From positions 113,432,734 to 113,496,733 of the forward strand of contig NW_023605305.1 of the NCBI RefSeq assembly GCF_014898055.3: DNA of 64,000 bases, read 5' to 3'. The notes beneath the pieces are model-generated. The model did no database searches, was not told where the DNA came from, and saw only the letters and a list, made by a program, of their open reading frames with translations. Of the stretch, positions 38,865-47,800 are shown piece by piece. Both the position numbers and the translations under genes were made by a program. This DNA comes from Talpa occidentalis. Taxonomy: Eukaryota; Chordata; Mammalia; Eulipotyphla; Talpidae. Position 1 is the first letter of the stretch; the number at the start of each line of letters is the position of its first letter.

Positions 38865-41800
38865 GTTTGCGCCTTTCTGTCTTTTCTTAAAAAAAGATTT
38901 ATTTATACAAGAACCGGGGTACAGGCCAGATGCGCGGGAGGGTGAGAGGCTTCACCAGAGACAGAGCGGAGAACAGAACAGGCAGACTGACTGAAATACA
39001 CTGCTGAGGAGAGCAGTGGGCGAGACAGGAGAGGTCTGCTGTGCCCTGTGGGACCCTCCCTGGCTGGCCGGGGTTGAACCGGTGCTGCAGAGGCTGAGGA
39101 CAGCATCACAGCACTGCACTCAACTGCCTGCACCAACAGGGGAGGCCCCTTTTCTGTCTTTTCTGTTGTTGAGCTAGCTGCCTGCTCGAGAGCTCCTTGG
39201 CTTTGGAGGGCCTGCCTCCAAGGAACAGGGCATTCGACATATAGCAATGATTTTTATCACTGGGGTTTTGGGGCTGGGGGCAGGTGCTAGGAGAGGAGGG
39301 AGGGAGGATTTATCCTGGCTCCTCTGCAGAGCCAGCAGGAGCAAGTCACCCTCTCCATGTCCCAGCAACTTTGCCTCCTGGAAGAGCCCGGGGTGACCAG
39401 CCACCCGAGGCGGGGAGAAGCTGGCAAGGAGCCAAGATGTCCTAAGTTCCTAAATGCCGCCTTGAAAGAGAGAATTATGACAGGAGAGCAGGCCTCCAGG
39501 GTGGAAGAAATATGGAAACACAAGGAGTCTGAGGGGTGAAATGTGGATGCAAATTGGGTGGGAATGACCGGGGGCGGGGGTGAGGTTAGAAGGTGGGTAA
39601 ACTGCATCCCACAGCCCCAGCATCCCAGGCCTGTATGGTCCTCAAGCTAAGGGTGTTTATTTTATTAATGGCTGGAGAGAATTAATAACACATAAAATGA
39701 TGTGAAATTCCAGTAAGTCTGTGAAGAACATGCTCATGTTGGGTGACCTGTGTCTTGGCTGTGGCTGAGGGTGCGTTACAGTGGCAAGGCTGAAGACAGT
39801 GATGCAGATGGTTTGGTCCCCAAAGCCTAAAATACTTGCTGTCAAGGCCTTACAGAAAATGGTTGCTGACCCTGTGACAGGCGGTCAGGAGAAGACAGAG
39901 AGGCCAGATCCAAGGCAAACACTGTGTCCTGCATCGTCATACACAGTGCTGCACCCGGCACATTTTGTCTCCATAAGCCTGCTTGGAAACTTAGATCATT
40001 ACTCCAATTTCACAGATTAAGTGGCCACGGCTATCTCATGCAAGTTTACACAGTCAGCTATTTCCAGAAAAGTCCTTCTGAAATTGTGCACAAGAATGAT
40101 AATATTTTGTGGAAAGGTCAGAGGCCTTTAAAGTGGGTTTTAAATATTTGTTTTTTGTGAATTTCGCTCCTTTCTTGAAAAAAGGTGTTTAATCTTCAAA
40201 TGAATTGGCCTCCAAAACAGACAGAAAAATCCTACATGGATTATTCTCTGGGATTTGTGCTCATGATGTGACCTTTTCTTACTTTGTGGAGACTTGGAAT
40301 TTCTTGGTCCTGCTGCTTTTCCTTTCTGGTCGTTATGATGAATCAAACAAAGCAGCCAAGAGTCTGGGCAGGAGGCCCCAAGATGCAGACCGTGACCAAG
40401 CAAAGCAGGCACGTGGCCTCACGTGCACTGGGGTTCAGGGGGTGCCGCCAGAGGCATCCCAAGGAGAGGAGCCTCTCTTTGGCCTCCACCTGTGCTCCAG
40501 CCAACCGGTCCCACCAGAAGCTTCGGGGCCCAGCACCCACGTCTGGAGGCCCCTGAGCGAGGCGGCACCTCCAGGCTGGAGAGGAATCCACCAACCAAAG
40601 ATCTCTTTGTTGTCTAGCACAGACTCCGCCTCCGCCCCCGGTACCTGAGAGACGTGTCGCAGGTGGACACCAGGACCACAATCCAAGGGGAGGGAGTCAG
40701 CGCCCCCATTTGCATCTCCCCCACAGGTTTCCACTGCCTTGCCTGGCCTGATGGAGAAATGAGCACCGCGAGAGGTGAGAACCAGCCCCTTCCCCTGCCC
40801 AGTCCCTGGGCGCCCTGACCAGCAGGGGGGTCCCTCAGAGGCGGGGCGGGACTGCAGGCCTTCTCTGTGGAGGCAGCTGAGGGACAGCAGTCTGGGTGGG
40901 GGAAGTGACTGTTCAACACTATGTTTGCAAAACATTTTAGCTCAAACTGAGAAAACACCCATTTTTCATAACAAAAAATGGCCAGTGCGGGAGAGGGGCT
41001 GGGTGTGAAAAGCCCTCCCAGCCGTCCTTAAGAAGAGGGTTCCTCGAATTTGCCTGCCTAGGGTTAGGGATGCCCAGGGCAGCCTGAAGGATAGAGCTCT
41101 CCTCGACCCGCCCTGCTCCACGGGCCAGCGCTGGGGCTGACTGGGGAGTCCTCATTTAGGCCAAGGGGGGAGTCATGACATTGGGGTTAAACGCGAGGTC
41201 CTGGAAGGTGTTCTTGTCCAGATGTTCCGTTTTCCTTCTCCTTGATCGGATCCGTCATCTAATTGGACAAATATATTTATTACTGGTTCTGTCTCCTTCC
41301 TCATTATCTTTCTCCATCTCCACGACAAAAAGGAGAAAACAGAACAGAAGAGAGGAGAGGGGTGGGCCTAAAAGTATCCTGTGGCTCCTCTGTATTCCTC
41401 GTTCCAGGCCAGGTCTTGGCTGGGTGTTGCCCGGGACTTAGCTGGCGTCTTTGACTCCATGGTGTAAGAAGCAGCGGATCCAGGGGTTCTAGGCTGAAGG
41501 TGACATCCATCCGGTTAGGAACCAGGTCTGGCTAGGTGGAAAGTTAAGTACCCACGTGACTATGACCACTGTCCCAGATCTTCCTGGTTGAGCGTGGTGT
41601 ACTGTTGGGGGCTGGCGTGAGAAATGGGTTCTCTCCTCTTGACATCAGGAACTGAAAATAGCAACTTTGACTTGGCTGAGTCCTCCACTTGGGGTTGTGG
41701 AATGGCTGTGACTAACCGGCAGGGGAGTTCAACCAGGAACGATTGAAATAGCAAATGAGAAACACACCATGTAGCAGAACCAGTGTCAGCACCATCGTTG

Positions 41801-44800
41801 TCATCATCAACTGTTTGATTTCACAAGTTGAAAATGCCTCCCTCTCTGGTATTCATTTCACAGCAATGCTGGAAGAGGTATTATTAGTCTCACTTTACAG
41901 GGAATGAGACTCAGGGGCACACAGCTAACAAGTGGCACAACTGGAGTTCTTCTCACTTCAGATACACTTGCCACCACACAGTTCAGAGTTCTCCATTGGA
42001 ATGACGTGTCTCTGTCCTCTTCAGTCCCTTCAGCTTCATTAACGAGTTCGCAGAAGCCTTTTCTGCCTGAGAGCTGCAACAAGCCCAAGATGGTGCTGGG
42101 GACTATTTTAATGTGGGGCACAGGGTTTGTAACCCAGGTTCTATGAAGGGGAGCCCCGTCAGCTTTAGGGCCCCCTGTCTGATCAAGTACCTTCTGTCTT
42201 TGCCCTACAGGGAAGCAGAATGAAGTCAAGTTTTATTGATTTTTCTCACAGAGCGAGCCAGCCAGAGACAACGCAGACTCCAGGGCTGCTCCCCCCAGTC
42301 CAGAGCACCCCTGCCCCCCAACCTGAGCTGTACATTTGCTTTGCAGCTGCCCAAGCAGCCGACATCTGCTACATCACCAGCACCTACGCCAGCTGTAGCC
42401 TGGAAGACATCGTCACCTCTGCTCCCAGAGGACTCCGTTGGTTCCAGCTCTACGTGCAGCCAGAGCGGGAGCTGAACAAGCGTCTGATCCAGAGGGCAGA
42501 ATCCCTGGGCTTCAAAGCCCTGGTGATCACGGTAGATGTCCCCACGCTTGGCAACAGGCGGCAGGACCTTCGAAACCAGCTGGACTTGAAGTCAAATTTA
42601 CTGCTGAAGGATCTTCAGTCACTTAAGGAGGTAGGAAGGATGCCGCGTCCACAGGGGAGGTGTGACAGGAGGCAATGTTCATCCCCACCCCTTCTTCTTT
42701 CTCTCCACAAGAAGTGTTGGGGACCTGCTCAGTACTGGGCACTGGAGAGGCAGCAGCTAGGAGAGCAGGTCCGGTTTTGCTGCCCAGAGCTTTCAGGTAA
42801 CCAGAACAGAAAGAAACTTTCTCGCCATAAATGTTCTGGCCAAGAAATCAGAAACCCGATGAAAGGGCGAGGGAGGGCAAAGATGTTTGCATGGAATAGG
42901 ACAGTAACTTAAACGAGTTCTTCTGGTGGTTTCTATTTTGTGGCACACCTAGAAAATGATCATCTTGGATGGCTCACCTGGAAAATGACCCCCTGGAGAG
43001 GGTGCTCACAGCCAATGGTACAGCCTTCGGAGTGTAGCCAGCCCAGACTCCACCCCACTGCTTTGGGAACTGAGGGGTCACGATCTTTTCCATCCACGTC
43101 ACTATCTGTCCTCATCTAGAAGGCCCAGGGTGCTACAGCACACTTAATAGGGAATCTCTAAATACACAGGTCCCCATTAAAACCTTACAGTCCAATGGGA
43201 CATTACGCCCCCAAGAAAGAAAGTGGTAGTGAAATTGGAATCCCTTGGCTACAAGAGAAATAGTTACACCAGCCTTTTCCACCAAAGGCAGCTGTGCCAT
43301 CCAGTCCAATAACTCAACGAGTCTACTCATGGCCCCAACATGGGCCCTGCACATTTCTGGCATCCTTATCTCAGCTTGCAAACACTCATTGCGATTTATG
43401 GATATTTGATACATAGGGAGATGCAAGGGTAAATATTGGGCTCTGTCTTATTTCAGATTATTGAGGTGTCCCTTAGTTCTTATTGCCATGAGCATATCAC
43501 AAACATGACATGACACTGGCCCATGAAGCCTTTTCTTTCAAAGTCACAAAACTCTTAGCTCTTTTAAAATAGGGATTGTAGGGGGCCTCCCTGGTGGCGC
43601 AAGGGCTTAAGATGCAACCTATGAATCTATCTGCAGCCTCTGCACCACGAGTTGGACTCCCAGGCAGGGAGCAACCCACATGGTGCAGCAGACCTCTCCT
43701 GCCCCACCCGCTGCTCCCCTCAGCAGTGCATTTCAGTAGGTCTGCCTGTTCTGTTCCCCACTCTGCCTCTGGTGGATCCTCCCACCCCCCACGCCTCTGG
43801 CCTGTGCCCCAGCTCTTGTATACATAAATAAATCATTCTTTAAAAAAATAAAATAGGGATTGTGTCTTAGCTGTCTTTGTGTCTCCAATCCTCCAATTAC
43901 TGAGTGGGGACACGATTTTGGTTAACAAGCAAGCAATGGAAGTAGACACTTCTACACAAATTTTGTCAGAAAAGGAGGGAGGATGAGCACCGCTGGATTT
44001 TGTGTGTCCGCTCTCCAGATGCGTTTCCTGTTTGGGGTGGATCAAACAGTCTCAAAGGAGTGCAGGACTAAGTTTTTCTCTCTCTCTTTTAAAAAAGATT
44101 TATTTTTATTTATGCATGCATGCAAGAACTGGGGTGTGAGCCAGAGGTGCAGGGGGGTGAGAGGATTCACCAGAGACAGAGCGGGGAACAGAACAGGCAG
44201 ACTGACTGAAATGCACTGCTAAGGGGAGCAGCAGGGAGACAGGAGAGGTCTGCTGCGCCATGTGGGTCAGCTCCCTGGATGGGGATCGAATTCATGTCAC
44301 AGTGGCTGGAGATAGCGTGATAGTGCTGAGACTCTTAACCCCTTGTGCCACCAGGGAGGCCCCTAAGTTTCTCTTTTATTCCCAGCAGAGAATGTCAATG
44401 CCTAATCTCAAGATGACCCCCATCGACGCCTCCATCTGCTGGGAAGATCTGTCCTGGTTTCGGAGCTTAACGCAGCTGCCTGTCATCCTGAAAGGGATCC
44501 TGACAAAAGAGGATGCAGAGCTGGCTGTGAAACACAATGTTCATGGCATCATTGTCTCCAACCACGGAGGGAGGCAGCTTGATGAGGTCCCTGCTTCTGT
44601 GAGTAGGAGAACTTCAAAGGGCTATGTGGGTGCTGTAAGCGGGTGTGGCTATGACTGGCACTCTGCAATCTGGGCACACGCTCCTCCTTATCTGCTTTCG
44701 TTGGTATCCGTTGTGAATTCTAGGAACTTGGGCCTCCCTGGGTGGCGCGGGCGGTTGAGCGCCGTGCTATGAAGCTGTAATCAGCCTGTGCAGCGCCGGT

Positions 44801-47800
44801 TCGATCCTGGCCAGTCAGGGAGGGTCCCACATGGTGTCACACCTGCTGCTCCCCTCAGCAGTGTATTTCGTCAGTCTGCCTGTTCTGTTCCCCACTCTGT
44901 CTCTGGTGAATCCTCTCACCCTCCCATGCATTCTAGCCTGTACCCTGGTTCTTGTATAGATAAATAATCTTAAAAAAAAGTAATCTAGGAACTTTTATAA
45001 TCATTATCAACAGCCTAGTAAGTGCCAAGCTATTAAAAAAAAAAAAAAAAGCAAACTTTACATAGTTGGGGTGTGAAACAAGAAGCTTGACTGCCCCAGT
45101 TCAAGCCAGTTCTTCAAGCCAGTTCTTTCAGAGAACCACAGTAAATGCACCCCTTACCCCCGACAGGCTTGATATGGATCGCCAGCCTCAGTTTCCCTCA
45201 GCCAATAAAAGGGAACGGTTTGAAGAGAAGGAAAGTAGTTTAATTTGTCGACAAATGAGGAGGGCGGTGGACTTGTGTCTGAAAGGCCCCGTCCTGCTCT
45301 TTGGCAGAGGGCAGGGGTGTTTATGCAAAGGGGGATAAAAGGGGAACCTGGGCAAAAGTCTGCAAAAGGGAGGGGAAGTGTCGGCAAGTCCTTTTGATGC
45401 AGGCATAGGGAGATCTTTGAGATTTCAGGAAACCAGGCCAGCGACAGGCTGCTTCTGCATTGTCCGTCAAAGACTGCGCCTCACTTTGACAGTGTTGCCA
45501 GGCTCCCACCCCACATCTCAGATAACAGGGACACACTGCTGAACTGCAGCGTGGGGGCTGAACTGTGGCCCCTCCCACAACACAGGCGCCCCAGGTGCCG
45601 CTCAGGGCCCAGCAGCCTGTTTCACCAAAAAGACTTAGCGAGGGAGGAACATCTGGCTGGGCCGTCCTGGAAACAGACGCAGGAAGAGAACGTCAAATTG
45701 TTCTTTAAAAGGAAGATGGTCAAAGTGAATGTCGTCGGTGGAAAATGTCCCTTTTGGGGGTGAAGAGGAGCCAGGCGGGTCACCCATGCTGCGGATGTGG
45801 GGTGTGAGTCAGGGGGAGCTGCACCCCTGGGCAAGACCCCAGCAGGGGCGGGAGAGGGCACCCCACGGGGCTGCTGGGGGTCAGGCCCAGCCCCCCTCGA
45901 GCACTCAAGCAGGTGGAGACACTGTGAGGCCCCAGCTTGGGCTCCCGGGTTTGGCCACGACAAGGGGCATTTCTCTGCCAGTGCCCTGAGTTTCCAAATG
46001 GAAAGCACCAGCCTCCCAGCCTCCACATCTGCTTTTCAGATCGACGCCCTGCCCGAGGTGCTGGCCGCCGTGAAGGGGAAGGTGGAGGTGTACCTGGACG
46101 GCGGGGTCCGCTCCGGCAACGACGTGCTCAAGGCCCTGGCCCTGGGGGCCAAGTGCGTCTTCATTGGGAGGCCGGTGCTGTGGGGCCTGGCCTGCAAGGT
46201 GAGCCAGCCGGCGGGGCGCCCCGGGTCACCCCTCACCCTAGCCTGCCCGCAGTCAGTCTGTGGGCCACCTCAGGCCCAGACTCTGGGCTCTGTGCTTTCC
46301 CTGGAGCAGTGCAGGGATCCCCCCAACCCCCACTTTCCTTTACCCCAGCATCACCCCGCCACCAGCCAGCCCCGCCGTCCACACCCCTTCATGGCTTTGT
46401 TGCCCCCTCTGTCTCGGGACAGGGTGAACACGGCGTTAAGGAGGTTTTGAATATTCTGAAAGACGAATTCCGCACGTCCATGGCGCTGACGGGTAAGTCA
46501 TAAAAATTCTTTCCCTGATTTTGAGCAAGAGCAGCCTCTGCAGAGCAGGGCGGGGTCCCCTCCAGGGTCCCCTTCCCCCTCACACACCACCCCCGCTGTC
46601 TGGCAGGGAAGGGGAGAAACCACCCAGAAACTCCACGCAAACTCAGAGTGCGAGGCTCCGCTTTGCATTTGAGAAGTAGATGCAACTTCACAGGTGGCCC
46701 CACTCTACGTCCATCCACCCTCATCACACCGGGCTTGGGGGGGTCTTTAAGTAATAACCATGGACTGGGAAGGAATTAGGTAGAAATGACGTTTCAGAGG
46801 CCGCGTAGGAGCCGGCCAGGTAAGTTCAAACAGCACGACGGTAGCCGGTCTCTCAAAGTGGCCTGCAGTGGATTTCGTCAAGGGGGAAGTTATCATAAAG
46901 TGGTGCCCATCAGAACATAGCCAGGACTCCGGGGTACCTGATAAATAATGGCTCTCAGGACATTTGCACTTTGGTTTACCCGATTGGCACAGTGACTGCC
47001 AGGTGGGTGCTGTAGGCATTGGGTGCCCCAGAGCCAGGGGCGCTGATGTCCTCAGTGCCTGGGGCACTCTCATAGGGAAGGACTGTCCCACCAAGTACCC
47101 GTGGCCAGCAGCCCCCTGGCCACCGAGCTTGCTGTCAGCGGTCATGGAGGGCAACGCGACAGGACAGCAAGGTGAGCCCCAATAAGACGTCTACCCCCTC
47201 TCCGATTCTAAAATCTGGTGCAAGCAGACGCCTTCTCCAGAAGGGAGGAAATAATGAATCGTGGCCGCTGTCACGTCACCAACTTGCCTGCACAGAGGCC
47301 ATGAGCCCTGCCCAGGTGCCAGTGCCCCCAAGTGCCCTCTGGGCCGGGCATGAGGCAAGGCAGCCAGGTCTTCCCAAGTCTGCTTTTGGGCTGATGTTCA
47401 CAAAGCATCTTGGCCCCAGGGTCCAAGCCACCGTTGTGCCCTCTGGGGTGAAAACCCAAGCTTCGTGGCTTGAGTGGCATCAGGTATCTGAGCACAGCCC
47501 CGCGACTCCAGCCTCTTTCCACGGAGCAGAGTCATAGGGAGAGCGGGGACAGGTCAAGGCCTCGGGCACCCGGCGGCCAGCTGCAGCCAGTCACACCGCA
47601 GGGCTGAGAACGCGAGCCGAGGAATGGCCCGCTGTCCCCGGAGGGTGGCAAGAGGGTGGGGCGCAGGTGGGCAGAGGCACCGCACCAGCCTCTGCTGCTC
47701 CTGGGGAGGCGAGAGGAGAGACTCTGGGCTTCTGGGCTGACTTCCCCTGGCCCCAGAGTTATCCTCTCCCACAGCGCGCAAGGACACTGAACTTCTTAAA

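Noticed and set aside
42631..42912. Continuation of the HAO2 exon 42347-42630 open frame past the donor
   Set aside because: A good GTAGGA donor and the human/rat protein end the exon at 42630; the rest has no similarity to the family.
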